A DNA stretch of 64,000 bases. It comes from Bugulina stolonifera. Taxonomy: Eukaryota > Bryozoa > Gymnolaemata > Cheilostomatida > Bugulidae. Below, piece by piece: positions 11,628 through 23,728 of this stretch. The DNA lies in contig OW285189.1 in NCBI GenBank assembly GCA_935421135.1, positions 24,616,298 through 24,680,297 on the forward strand. The letters are read 5' to 3'. The notes under the pieces were generated by a model that saw only the letters and a list, made by a program, of their open reading frames with translations, ran no database searches and was not told the origin of the DNA. The first letter of the stretch is position 1. Every line of letters starts with the position of its first letter. Made by a program: the position numbers and the translations under genes.

Positions 11628-12981
11628 ATGCTGCAACTTGTGCAATTATCTGAGACTATCGCCCAGCTTTCGGACAATGGGAGCAGGAAACTGCCTGACT
11701 TGGCTATAAACGCATATTCAGACAATGAATCACAGCATCACACACCTAGTGCTCGCATTTCTTCTCGGAGGAATTCTAGTTCTTTGAGTACCATCAGAGA
11801 GGAGCCAAGAGTATCTTGTAGCATAGAACCAGGCTATTACCTCCATGCAGCGGTTATTGCCAGCAATGTTTCAACCATCTCATATTTGCTGAATAATGGA
11901 AGCAATCCCAATACAATATTACGTGGCTTTACACCATTAACACTCTGCTTGTCACTGCATAAGGATATACAAACAACTCTCTCTGTAACAAGACAGCTCA
12001 TTGCACATGGTGCTAATCCTAATCTAATGTGCCCTCTCCATATTGCTTGCAGGAAAGGATTAACTTCTGTAGTAGGTGAGTTCATTAACTACATAGTGTT
12101 CAATATAAATGGACCCAGTAGACCTTAGGCTGTACAGTGCATAGGCTAGATTTGATAAATATAACAGTGTTATAGTACTGTGAATAACCAGTAGCACCCA
12201 CAGCCTGTGAGTATTTATGATGTAGGCTTACATGTTTTACTGCGTTTATAGACCTATTTGTGCATAGTAGAAATTTTTACTTGTTCGTATTTATTATAGA
12301 CATGCAATCTGTCAAACGGCTCATGGAATATAAATCGTGTGTAACCTAATACTAGAACTATGTTAGGCGGACATGATTGAAGTCTGAACAAAAATGTTTG
12401 CTCAACAAAATAGGCCTAACCTAATGAATTATGGATATGTTTGCTTTCTAGAAATGCTGCTAACAAATGGTGCATCTGCTGACATGCTGGAGCATAGCAC
12501 AGGGAAAACTGCACTTCAAGTTTCACTTATGAAGCTCATAAATTCAAATTCTGATAGTCAAGTGGAGTTATACAAGAATATATGTCTGATGATCTTGAAT
12601 GGTAATGAAGTTGACGTTATAAACTGTGGACTTGAAGGTGCAAGTCCTCTTCACTTGTCTATACTAACTCATCAACCAGAGATAATACAAACTGTCATCT
12701 CAAAAGGAGACACTAACTTCTCACAACAAGCACTGCAGGAAGCATCACAGTTGATTGACAGTTGTGACCTTTCTTCCCAATCTCACTTTACAAACATTAT
12801 TTCCAGTTTAGAGAAACTTAGGCGTAGGAAGTCACATCTGGACCTTTCTTGCGGCAGGTTGGTGGCACCTGCCAACCTAGGTTCTGATGAAAAACATGAA
12901 AATTTTACTACCCAAGTCAAATCTGCCATTCCGAAAACTACAATGAAGCAACAGGCAGAATTCTTGCTCAATTATTTATGA
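11628..12981 (+). CDS. Ankyrin-repeat protein, two coding exons
   Basis: The exons 11628-12075 and 12452-12981 join in phase and give 325 residues. The N-terminus is serine-rich (SSRRNSSSLSTIREEPR) and lacks recognisable domains. About four ankyrin repeats follow, three of them with clear signatures: YLLNNGSNPNTILRGFTPL, LIAHGANPNLMCPLHIACR, and after the splice LLTNGASADMLEHSTGKTAL. The fourth reads EGASPLHLSILTHQPEIIQT. The C-terminal 100 residues are charged, have no known domain and end FLLNYL. Ankyrin repeats mediate protein binding; no partner can be named. A poly(A) signal AATAAA is at about 13085. The start is the ATG at 11628, in a short 5' segment after an acceptor. It could belong to the IkB-like or ANKRD groups; the sequence does not settle this. 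Confidence 0.82.
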
Positions 12982-15900
12982 ATAATTTTAATTGTTTCTA
13001 CACAAGTTTTCATATTTTTGTTATTGTCCTTCTAGACAGTTTCTGAGCCACTGTTATTTTGGACTTATTGTTTTTATTATGGTGAATAAAATTTCAAAAT
13101 CTTCATTTAGGATATTGTGCAAACATAATTCCCACTTTTTTGCAGAATGAGTGATTTTCCTAGGGATAAACGTATAATCATTACTAATGTGTCCTTATCA
13201 ACAACATATCATCGCTATTGCTTCACCCTTATATAATTGATTTATTGCAACAGGTTTGACATTTTTATAATGCTGTCCAATAGCACTTATTATTTCACAC
13301 TAAGTAGAACCTAGCTTTATATAAACATAATTATTTTAGCTGCTGCACATGGGCATGCGTAGGTAGTTAATTTATGCAAGCAGTGTGAATAAGAGGCTAT
13401 CAGGTCAGAATTCTTGTCATTCTATTGAATAAGCAATTAGCTAAATATTGGCCTTAGCCAACATTTTATAACTTATTGTTGTATGGCTTGCTATTGCCAC
13501 ATTTAATAATAATAATATCATAATGTTATATTCAGTTATAAACTGAAGGTTTCTGTTATTCTGAAGAATGCATTATGATAACAAGCTTGTTGAGCAACTC
13601 TTGAGTTGCTACATGTCTATTTTCACAGAATAAATTGCATCTACCAGTTATAACGCAATTCTATTATTATTCACCCTTAGGTCTATATTGTAACGTTTAA
13701 GTTTATTATAAACTTTCAAATTGCTGCAGGTGAACGACCACTGTTCTAAGGTTAGGGTTGAAATGATTACACCACAATATACATTACACTTCATATACAT
13801 GTAAATATATACTTTATTGATTGTGGCTTTGTAGTTGGCTATACAGTAAGACAGCTACTTCAGAATAAGGAAGGTTTGTAATCTCACAGCATTGAACCGG
13901 TGATCTAGGCAGTGATAAAGCTGAACTTATCACCAGTAAGAGGATGTGCTATCTACCATCTGAGGCCAATAATAGCCAGAATATTCATCACTCTTGTGTG
14001 ATGTACATGTGTGTACACAATAGACAATACATTTAGTGTAACACAGCAACTTATAACAAACACCTTGTGTAACATTGCAGTCTAGTTTACACAAACAGGA
14101 AATGGTCTGTGAATAGATTTTTTATAAGCGGACAGCTTGTGCTAAATACCTAGCCTAATGTTTCCCTTCCCCCACCCATTACACCATTGGCCACTGTATT
14201 CTTATAGTTTTTTACATTGCCCCTCCCAACCTTCCTCAATTCCACCCTTCAAAGGTGTTGGAATTCACAGGCCAATGCCTGAGCTCTAAAGGTAGTGGGT
14301 GGATTATGATAATAATAAGTAATAGCAATTTGCACCTAACATGCTCTGTAGTGTGGGTGATTACATTAAGGGCTGCTCTTTGATGAGATAAAACTTAAGT
14401 GGACAGTATTGTATTTGATTGTATCCACCCATTTTATACCTGGCAGTGACAGGTTGATTTAGGACAGTGTGGAAGTGAAGGCCACATGCAGGCAGTAATT
14501 ATCAATTATACTGTCAGGAGTTTTTGATCAAATGAGAATGCGATCTATTAACTGAAACAATAGCATATATGATTGTACATGTATAACATGTATGTAGATG
14601 GAGAGTCTTACATGTTGGTAATTGGTAATGTTATGAAGAACTGACCATTGAGATTTTATTCTTCATTTTCAGGCCTTTTTACAATCTGACTGCTGAATCA
14701 GATAGTACATGTATGTGTAACAGCAAATAACTACCTGGGAAGCTTGGCTTGTTATTAGACCTGTTATTAGACTTGCATTTTGATGGAGGATATCTCACTT
14801 ACATGGTTTGTAAGTGAGATAATCTGGGTGTATATGAAATTAGCTACATGTACCTGTAGTTGGTGACAAATAAAGGGTACTTTTTGGGGTTGGGGTATAA
14901 TAAACAAAGCTACTGAAATTTTTGAAAGCAAAGAATGAACACCAGTTTGGGAAATTATCTTAGTATTGGATGCTCTCCATGCAGGTGGACCATTACTAAA
15001 AATTGCCAGTGTTAATATTGATATAAATACAGAGGAGGGAGGATTAATGAGTTGTGGTAGAATAAAATGTTGGAGTATGTGGCAGGTTGTTATCACCCAT
15101 GTATTTTAGTGTTCCATAACCTCTCTACTGATAAGTTATATTCCACTTCATAAGTATTATGGGCATATTCGGAAGACCTGGATTAACCATTTACAGTGTA
15201 ATGTGCTAGATTGGGTGACCTGTACCATATACACTGGCTAGCTTAGTCCATGCAAAATTGGTAATGGAGCTAGTTGAACTTTCACATGACAGTTCTTAGA
15301 AGGTGCTACCATATAAACCCTCAAAATTATTCTGGAGCTTCAGCGTCTTCTAACATCTACTCTAAACATGAAGAATTATAGAGATATTGCATTAGGTGGA
15401 TGATAACAGATACATGTATAATATATTATAGTAGGCTACTATTACTGGTCTATATGTTTAGTATTTACAATGTTGACAGATTAGGAATGGGTGGCAGGTC
15501 TATTTCTCTTATCATAATATTATAATATTATTTTTGCTGTATAAATTTGTATGATTGTAGGTCATAGTTCACTATAGGTATTCTTTAGTTACATTGCATA
15601 TTACTACTTACATTGTCCAGTAGCTATGTACTGTGCATGTATATGTAGATATAACAATTACTTAGCGATCAAAATTCCTAAGTGATAACTGCTCAGTGTT
15701 CTGTATACCTGGTTAGCCTAGGCTCCACACCCCTTGCGTATAAGTGGAGGGGGGTGTCAATGACCAGCTAGTTCATGATGTGAAAGGAATTTGAGCCATG
15801 GCTGAGCTGGGTTACTTTATCTTGAATCAAAATCGTTCTGTAGTCAACAACACGCTTAATAGAATAGAACTAGTCTTTAGTATGTTTACTACCCGCCAGT

Positions 15901-16401
15901 GAGTCAATAAAAACTAATGATAAATTTCGGTACCATGGTCTGAATGGTAGACTAGACTTACATAATAATAATATAAATAACAAGGATGAAAAGAATGAAT
16001 ATGTCAATGACCAATGGGTCTATATCACCCCAGTTTATAACATGGGCTCATGTAGTAAATAACTTATCCACACGTCAGCCATAATCTATTCTACATGTAG
16101 TCATGCTTCTTGATTTCTCATTAGAAAGCCTATATTTATTACTAATATTATACTAAATGTGCTTTTAAATATGATTGTTCATGTGCTATATACTTTATAG
16201 CACTATTATTGCTATAGATATATTGCATGCTTGATGGTGACCTCATCTCTTACACATTGTTTATCTCATTTCTATTATATTATTTATAGAGTTAATTGTC
16301 AATGGTGTAACTTTTATTACTCCCTGATTTCATTGCCACTCATCAAATCATAATACAAATCGTATGCATATATACATAGTGTCAGTATATACATAGTGTC
16401 A
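12982..16401. other. Long intergenic region, nothing coding recognised
   Basis: Starts with the 3' UTR of the ankyrin gene. The rest is AT-rich with only short open frames and no consistent codon pattern, splice-phase chain or known repeat. The last ~40 bp contain copies of the 17-bp unit (CAGTATATACATAGTGT) into which the following element is inserted. Confidence 0.45.
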
Positions 16402-17635
16402 CAGGGGCGTATTTTAAGGGGCGGCAGGGAGGCACTGCCGCCCCTGTTTTCAAAATAAAGTGGCCTAAAAACACTACTTTTGAAAATTTGACACTGTTTT
16501 CCTTAATATTTGCTTCATTCCCGGTTTGCGACCGAAGCGTTATCTCTATAGTTTTAACTCTATGGCGTTATCACTCTACTTATAACTCTATGGTGTTGCT
16601 GCGTAACAATAACCAGTAGTCTTGGAATAATCACTACATTGCAAGTGGCACACAAAGAGGCCCATAAAACTATGTACTCTGCTAAAAGACTCTATGGTTA
16701 TGCCAAGGTTAAAAACTTGCGATCTTGTGAATGAATGAATAAATATTTTTATGGATAGTTATTTATACCAAGGAAAAAATAATAAATGTGAAAGTAAAAG
16801 TAGTGAACAGTTGAATCAGGTGAATCAATTTGTAAGTCACTGCTATCAATGACGTGGTTTCTTCCCTGTCACTGACTACGAGCAGATGCATGAAATTTAA
16901 TTCCAATATTATTTTGGCTTCTGTTAAAAATATTTATGATTTTTTTCTTTTAATATAATATAATTAAAAGTGTTTCCATTCATTTTAGTCATTCATTCCA
17001 GCCATTGCCACTCCACTGACAGCTACTACTCTGCTGCTACATTCACTACTAACAACTAAATATGTATTGTAAAGGAAAAATACTAATTTAAAAATAACAT
17101 AATACAATAATAATTAAATATTTTAATTTTAAATTTATATATAATTAATATAGTTACACCATTAATATTATCTTAACTTTAATAGGCTGCCACACTTTTC
17201 TTGCAAAAATATTTATTTTAAATACATTTTATTTTAAATAATTAATTTATAATGACAACAGTTGTTGATCAGCTACTAAAATTTGAAAATCTTAATTTAA
17301 AAAATACACTTGTGCCTATGGGCTCTTTGTAAAAATATACAATCATGCAGTATTGTAGTTATTATAAAATTCTACTAACTAGTAATAGTACTGTAACACT
17401 TTCACTCCTGTTGCAAGTAGTAGTAACTTTATTAAGCAGAAGTAGTGATGAGTACTTGTTGTAGTGATGTTAAAACTACCTTGCTGCTATGTCTAATTTT
17501 TGCACTTCAGAGAGTGAGATTTGAAAATTTTCCGCTGCGCGTGCATTTGCGGGGAGTGTCCGCACCCCATCCCCCGCACCCCCTTCCCACCCAACTTTCT
17601 GCCTCCCCACTCAATTTTTCTAACCTACGCCCCTG
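16402..17635. mobile_element. hAT-like non-autonomous DNA transposon
   Basis: The ends are CAGGGGCGTA and its exact inverse TACGCCCCTG, the end type of hAT-superfamily transposons. TGTCA directly flanks both sides (16397-16401 and 17636-17640), a candidate 5-bp target duplication. The 1234-bp interior is AT-rich with no transposase frame. It interrupts a 17-bp minisatellite. Most hAT elements duplicate 8 bp; some subgroups duplicate 5 or 6. Because the site is itself repetitive, part of the apparent duplication could be repeat homology. Confidence 0.65.
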
Positions 17636-17785
17636 TGTCAGTATATACATAGTGTCAGTATATACATAGTGTCAGTATATACATGGTGGCAGTATATACA
17701 TAGTGTCAGTATATACATAGTGTCAGTATATACATAGTGTCAGTATATACATAGTGTCAGTATATACATAGTGTCAGTATATATA
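17636..17785. repeat. 17-bp minisatellite
   Basis: About nine copies of TGTCAGTATATACATAG, continued to the left of the hAT-like element at 16370-16401. The array predates the insertion. Confidence 0.9.
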
Positions 17786-18079
17786 TTTCTGTATGGCTGT
17801 ACTATTTGTATTATACCTATAGGCCTATAGGGTATGTAGTCATCAGTACCTACACTTCTGATAGGCTTACCTGCCTTCATCAGGTAATGAGGAAGTCCTC
17901 ATTATGCTCTACTAACAGTAGCTATATTATCCTATTTAAATTAATAATTATTATAAGTACGTATTATTATGCTAAGGGTAGCTGTATTTCTAGATAATCT
18001 AATGTACATGTATATACATGAGTATGAGTATGTAGAGGCTCATGCTCATATTTACCTTCTTCCTTTATATCAAATGTAG

Positions 18080-18391
18080 CGGGTGAGGAGGAGGCCGCCC
18101 CTTCCACACACCCAACATGAACATGCAAAGGCTATTCAACAATACCTCTTGCTATTAGTTGAGAGTGTTCTGTGCTTCCTTCAACCACTTGTCCAATATT
18201 TGGGCAGAGTTGAACCAGCCAGTGGTTTAGGCCTCTAATGGTATTGTCTGTATACCTGGTAGGCCTTTATTTGTAACCCAATGACTGATGGACATGGTGT
18301 GTTCATCGAGTTATATTATACTGTATCTTTTCTTCCAGCCATTGACTACAATGCAAAGTTATCCTCTCTCACTTTCCTCACTCTGAACTGA
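18080..18391 (+). CDS. Candidate terminal exons of an unrecognised gene
   Basis: Exon-like segment 18080-18224 follows an acceptor (AAATGTAG) and reads HAKAIQQYLLLLVESVLCFL without stops to a weak donor (G|GTTTAG). Segment 18339-18391 follows TTTTCTTCCAG and continues in phase (AIDYNAKLSSLTFLTLN) to TGA. The leucine-rich helical character looks coding. No upstream exon was found in the preceding kilobases, and the family is not recognised. Confidence 0.35.
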
Positions 18392-18411
18392 AGGTCACAT
18401 CAGGGAGAATC

Positions 18412-18452
18412 GGTGGAACCCTGTGGAACCCTGTGGAACCCTGTGGAACCAC
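18412..18452. repeat. Short 10-bp tandem repeat
   Basis: Four copies of TGGAACCCTG-type sequence directly after the candidate exon at 18339. Confidence 0.85.
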
Positions 18453-18775
18453 GAATAGAATGGTAACTACTTTACTGTATGAGAAGGTTGTGGTATATTA
18501 TTACATGATGTGCATGTAGTCTGACATCTTATAAATAGATAACAGTATACTACATCTAGTACATCTGTACATAATATTCAACCATACACAAGCATACAGC
18601 TAGTTATGAATGCTTATATGTCTACTTGTATAGGGACGGCCTACATACTCCATGTCTATGCCATGAATGCGCTACTTGTATGCATACTCTATGTCTATGC
18701 CATGACTGTTGTGTTTTCCTGTGCCATACTCTTAGCTATTATATCATGTCCACAACTGTTATACATCTGTAGATT

Positions 18776-19137
18776 GTTGAGCAGCCACTACTGCACCAAA
18801 TTGCCACTACTGGGTACCAACTGGTACTCATCACTTCATGTAGAATTGATCAAGCAGACAGAAAAGAAGGAATACCCTGCTACTACTAACAGTGATCAGG
18901 TGTGTGTACTTGTGATTCCTTTACTCATCAACTACACACTTTAATCTACACTCTACAGGTGAGTATCAAACCTCATCATCTATCATATCAATCACTGGCT
19001 GTGATGAACCTGTACATTGAGTTGATATACCAACTTGGAGTTATGCCAGCATGGCTGCATGAATCACTTTGGCCTGGCAGTTGTGTTAATGTTTGTACAC
19101 ATTTTACTATTGAAAGTGGAACCCTTAGTGGGTGATA
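18776..19137 (+). CDS. Exon-like pair, unrecognised
   Basis: An open segment ending 18899 (VELIKQTEKKEYPATTNSDQ) stops at a GTGTGT donor in phase 0. A segment beginning 18960 after CTCTACAG continues in phase 0 with SYQSLAVMNLYIELIYQLG to a stop at about 19135. Two frames of the first segment are open, so its reading is uncertain. A further open stretch at 19451-19557 (DGAEVMSHRLGVDLHLNG) follows an acceptor. The three segments may belong to one plus-strand gene, but the chain is incomplete. Confidence 0.3.
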
Positions 19138-19871
19138 CAATTTATATGATATTATGACAAACTGGCTATGTAGTGAAAGACAATATGTTTCATTTCAGCT
19201 GTTTTGTTTCTCAGGATACAACGTCTTTTAAGTCTTAGGAAGAGGACGTTATTTTAGAATACAGTATTTGCAAGAAATTTGAAAATGTCGTTTACGATCA
19301 TTATACAGTAGTACAAGACTCATTTTGAATTTTATTTTTCTATAGGTTGATACTGGTCCTAGTATTGTCATCGAATAGTGTGGATTTCTTTAGTAAGTTG
19401 ACCAGATTCTATATGAAAGCCATCTACTACTTAAATCTGTATTATTATGTAGGTGGATGGAGCTGAAGTAATGAGTCATAGGTTGGGTGTCGATCTCCAC
19501 CTGAACGGTGACTCATGGTCTGGTTGTTGGAGCCAGAGCCAGAAACTGTCACTTGAGTGAATGACCAGGTAATTACTAGACTATAATCTTCCAGTTCTCT
19601 ATGACATTGTCATTAGTGATTGATTGATTTATAATCTTAGGAAATATTAGCGCCTGAAGCTGTGGGTTCATGGCCACATTGAGTCATGCTAGTATTATTC
19701 ATCAGCTCATAAGAGAGAAGGTGGTCCCCTTCCCTTATAGCTTGCTACATTAGGGCAGCAGAACAATAATGTATCTATTTGCCTTGTTGGGCTCATTATA
19801 TCCATTATTATTGTAATATTTCATGGTCTTCTAAACAATAATACTGGTATTAATTAGTGGCTAGTGATGGG

Positions 19872-22800
19872 TCATCTGTACACAGTGTCCACTTTGACTC
19901 CTTGTCTTCCTTCCAATTGCTCAGATAACAAACTCTTTTCTATAATGTAAGAGCGTTTCATCGACTGGATGGTGTTGTAGAAGATGGGACTGTAGAAGTG
20001 TCTGTGATTCGCTGGCCATTTGACCTCTAAGGACTGATACGGGATCTTCACATAGTAAGGTAGTTTCTCACTAATTGGCCTGTAATATAACATTGTGTAA
20101 TTCTTTGTTACGTGGTCAAGGTGGAGGAGGGACCAGTTGTTAGACAAGGTCGCCAGCATAGGTACTCATAAAATTTTGATCATAAAGTGAAGCTGTCCCC
20201 CCCAAAAGTTGTTTATTATCACTATTTTCCTAGAACTAAACAAATTAGGAGAGGAGACTTTATGATAATTGTTATAATCAATAGTTTATGAACACTACAT
20301 CGAATGTTACGAATTTTATTTGTGACTTCCGTTGACCCAAGAGATTGTAAAGGTACCCTATAATTATTATAATGTAGGAATTTATATATCAAACTACATT
20401 TGTATAATAACATATTATTTGCTCTCATGGTTATAGTAATAAGCAAGGTGCTTAATATACAATGATTATAGTGTATTTATAATAATGATAGTGAAAACCC
20501 ACTTGAGGTTAAATGGATCTCCTGGTATCTGAGCCTTCCATCCATATTTATCTAAAACATCTTCATAAGCAGGCAGCTGACTGTCAGCAGATATAGTGTC
20601 TCTCACCCTCTTCTGTAACTCTGCTAGGTGTTTGATGTTCGCCTTACACTCCTCTACTCTCTCTTCTGTTTCACATGTCTTCAAGTCCTCAGGCTTTGAC
20701 CTATTTAACCGCTCCTCATGTTCAGTCATGGAGCTGCTATCTACATATAAATATAAATATTTCGTTCAACTTACAGATCAAGTTCTCTCAAATAATTTAC
20801 TTGGACTAGCTTGTTAGGCATTGTAAAGATGGCAAAAATGTGTTGTTTGGAATCATCTTCTCCCTATATTCTGATGATACCAAGAGAGGACAACTTATTC
20901 ATTTGTGCTATGAACTAGCGTCTACATCTCTGTACATACAATATTATGTAACTGTTTACAATGTAAATGTCCACTACATGAACATGAATTACATGTATAA
21001 TGATATATTACCATTACTATACTATTATGTATTATAGTGATATATTACCATTACTATACTATCATGTATAATGATATATTACCACTATTACTATACTATT
21101 ATGTATAGTGATATATTACCATTACTATACTATCATGTATAATGATATATTACCACTATTACTATACTATTATGTATAATGATATAATACTATTACTATA
21201 CTATTATGTATAATGATATATTACCACTATTACTATACTATTATGTATAATGATATAATACTATTACTATACTATTATGTATAATGATATATTACCACTA
21301 TTACTATACTATTATGTATAATGATATAATACTATTACTATACTATTATGTATAATGATATATTACCATTACTATACTATCATGTATAATGATATATTAC
21401 CACTATTACTATACTATTATGTATAATGATATATTACCATTACTATACTATTATGTATAATGATATATTACCACTATTACTATACTATTATGTATAATGA
21501 TATAATACCATTACTATACTATTATGTATAATGATATAATACTATTACTATACTATTATGTATAATGATATATTACCATTACTATACTATTATGTATAAT
21601 GATATATTACCACTATTACTATACTATCATGTATAATGATATATTACCATTACTATACTATTATGTATAATGATATATTACCACTATTACTATACTATTA
21701 TGTATAATGATATAATACCATTACTATACTATTATGTATAGTGATATAATACTATTACTATACTATTATGTATAATGATATATTACCACTATTACTATAC
21801 TATTATGTATAATGATATAATACTATTACTATACTATTATGTATAATGATATATTACCACCATTACTATACTATTATGTATAATGATATATTACCATTAC
21901 TATACTATTATGTATAATGATATATTACCACTATTACTATACTATTATGTATAATGATATATTACCACTATTACTATACTATTATGTATAATGATATAAT
22001 ACTATTACTATACTATCATGTATAATGATATATTACCACTATTACTATACTATTATGTATAATGATATATTACCATTACTATACTATTATGTATAATGAT
22101 ATATTACCACTATTACTATACTATTATGTATAATGATATAATACTATTACTATACTATTATGTATAATGATATATTACCACTATTACTATACTATTATGT
22201 ATAATGATATAATACTATTACTATACTATTATGTATAATAATGAGTTTCTGTAAACTTATCCTCCAGTAAATGGGTTGGTCTACCATCAGAGATATTTGA
22301 GAAGGCATATAAGGCATGGGATTATGACGATACAGTGCAGAGTAAAGACTTACACCCCAGCTGTTCATCAGTTTTCATCGATAGTATTGTACGTGATATG
22401 AATAAAATTTTAAGAATTCCATGCCGCCTCATGAACAGTTTATTTCACACACTGTCTTGGATTCTTATTTCATAACTAGCATTTCCTGCCATGTTTTCTG
22501 ATCATTGGACTCCCTGCCTCAGTCCTAATGAATAATTAAACTAACCGGACAGTTCCAAAGTTTCATCGTCGCCCATTCCCTTGTATTCATTTACACCACA
22601 TCCTCTGTAATCCGCCCATACTGAGTCTACGGTGCAATGGTAGTTGACTGGATAACATTTGCATTTTCTTCTTCTGGTTATTTTGTTTAAATCGGGATCC
22701 TTCCTATAAATGAACCAATTCGAGAGTTTTGCAAGCTAGCATCTAAATGCCTTAGATATTCACACATGATATTATAACACGCACAATATATTATAACATA

Positions 22801-23580
22801 CATGATCCTAGAACATTACACATATTTTCACATTTGAATGACCTTTCCAATCATGCACAACTATATCATTACTGATGTTCACGATATATTTTATTCACCT
22901 TGTTGTGGATTTTCCCTTTGACTCGTGAGTTAACTGTTCGTGTTTAACTGGTGATGCACCGTGAACTGTGAGACTTTGAAGTGACTCCTCTGAATGGCTA
23001 TTAAAGCAGTATTGGATTATATGCATACACAAGAAACGTCTGCGTAATAAGTTTTATCTACTACTAGTTAGTGTGATGGTGACATCAAGCTATGCACTAT
23101 ATTCTACATTATTCATGGAATTGTGTATTGTATATTACGATAATACTATCATAAATATAACAATCTTTATTCAGATTGCTGCTGAAGTTTACTATAGCAA
23201 TGCTGTTGTGTTTTTGGTGTTACGCGAAGCCTTGCATTTGATAGTGTCACTAGAAGTCATTCCCGCTCCTACTTCTACATTACTCACCTGCTCGTTTCCT
23301 CTTCTACGCTAGTTCGAGGTACACGTCTTCGTACTGTCTTTATGTGATCTGGTGTGCATGGGTACTGATGGTGGACATCTGTAATCTCTCCACTTCCTGT
23401 TCCACGCAACCTGTATCTACCTTTACGGTGCAGACAAAATTCCTTTGAAATATGCTGCTGTTGTATCTTTCTAGACAGTCCTTTGTCTGCCCCTCTGCAA
23501 ACAGGTATGCCCACCTTAGATATGTATAAATAGTCAGTCAATCGTGTTTTCACCTTGTTACTATCCCTCTCTGAAGCCAT
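19872..23580 (-). CDS. Unrecognised conserved-looking protein, four exons
   Basis: Exons (minus order) 23288-23580, 22546-22703, 20503-20740 and 19872-20079 join in phase and give 298 residues. The N-terminal third is basic (KGRYRLRGTG; VRRRVPRTSVEEE). The middle has a Cys cluster KCKCYPVNYHC and a polar linker. A charged helix follows (VEECKANIKHLAELQKRVRD), then a proline/aromatic segment (YGWKAQIPGDPFNLKPISEK) and a C-terminal basic part. There is no signal peptide or membrane segment. I do not recognise the family and assign no function. The start ATG at 23580 is the first in the frame. The 1.8-kb intron 20741-22545 is largely a minisatellite. It is divergent from the neighbouring gene at 23729. 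Confidence 0.75.
20990..22245. repeat. 34-37-bp AT-rich minisatellite in an intron
   Basis: About 35 copies alternating between two unit forms built on TATAATGATATATTACCA and ACTATACTATTATG. The variants (TTACCACTATT, ATACTATT) alternate along the array, giving a higher-order pattern. It fills most of an intron of the minus-strand gene 19872-23580. Confidence 0.93.
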
Positions 23581-23728
23581 AATGCGATATTAACCAAGTT
23601 TTTAGAAAGCTTGTCGCTTACATCATCAGTTTTGGTACAATGAATGTAGCAAATTCTTTTGCAATTAAATAATATTATTTACTTTCGTTGAGAAATTTGT
23701 TTAACGTTGAAGAGAAATTGTGAGCAAG
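23581..23728. promoter_or_regulatory. Divergent promoter between two unrecognised genes
   Basis: Only 148 bp separate the two start codons (minus gene at 23580, plus gene at 23729), so promoters and both 5' UTRs must lie here or be shared. No TATA box was seen in a usable position. Co-regulation of the pair is inferred from spacing only. Confidence 0.55.

Noticed and set aside
14767..15096. Minus-strand open frame of 109 codons
   Set aside because: No splice-site support, no recognisable domain, and composition no different from surrounding AT-rich sequence.
20990..22245. Possible CRISPR array or satellite centromere
   Set aside because: Units are contiguous with no unique spacers, and the array sits within an intron of an animal gene; it is a minisatellite.
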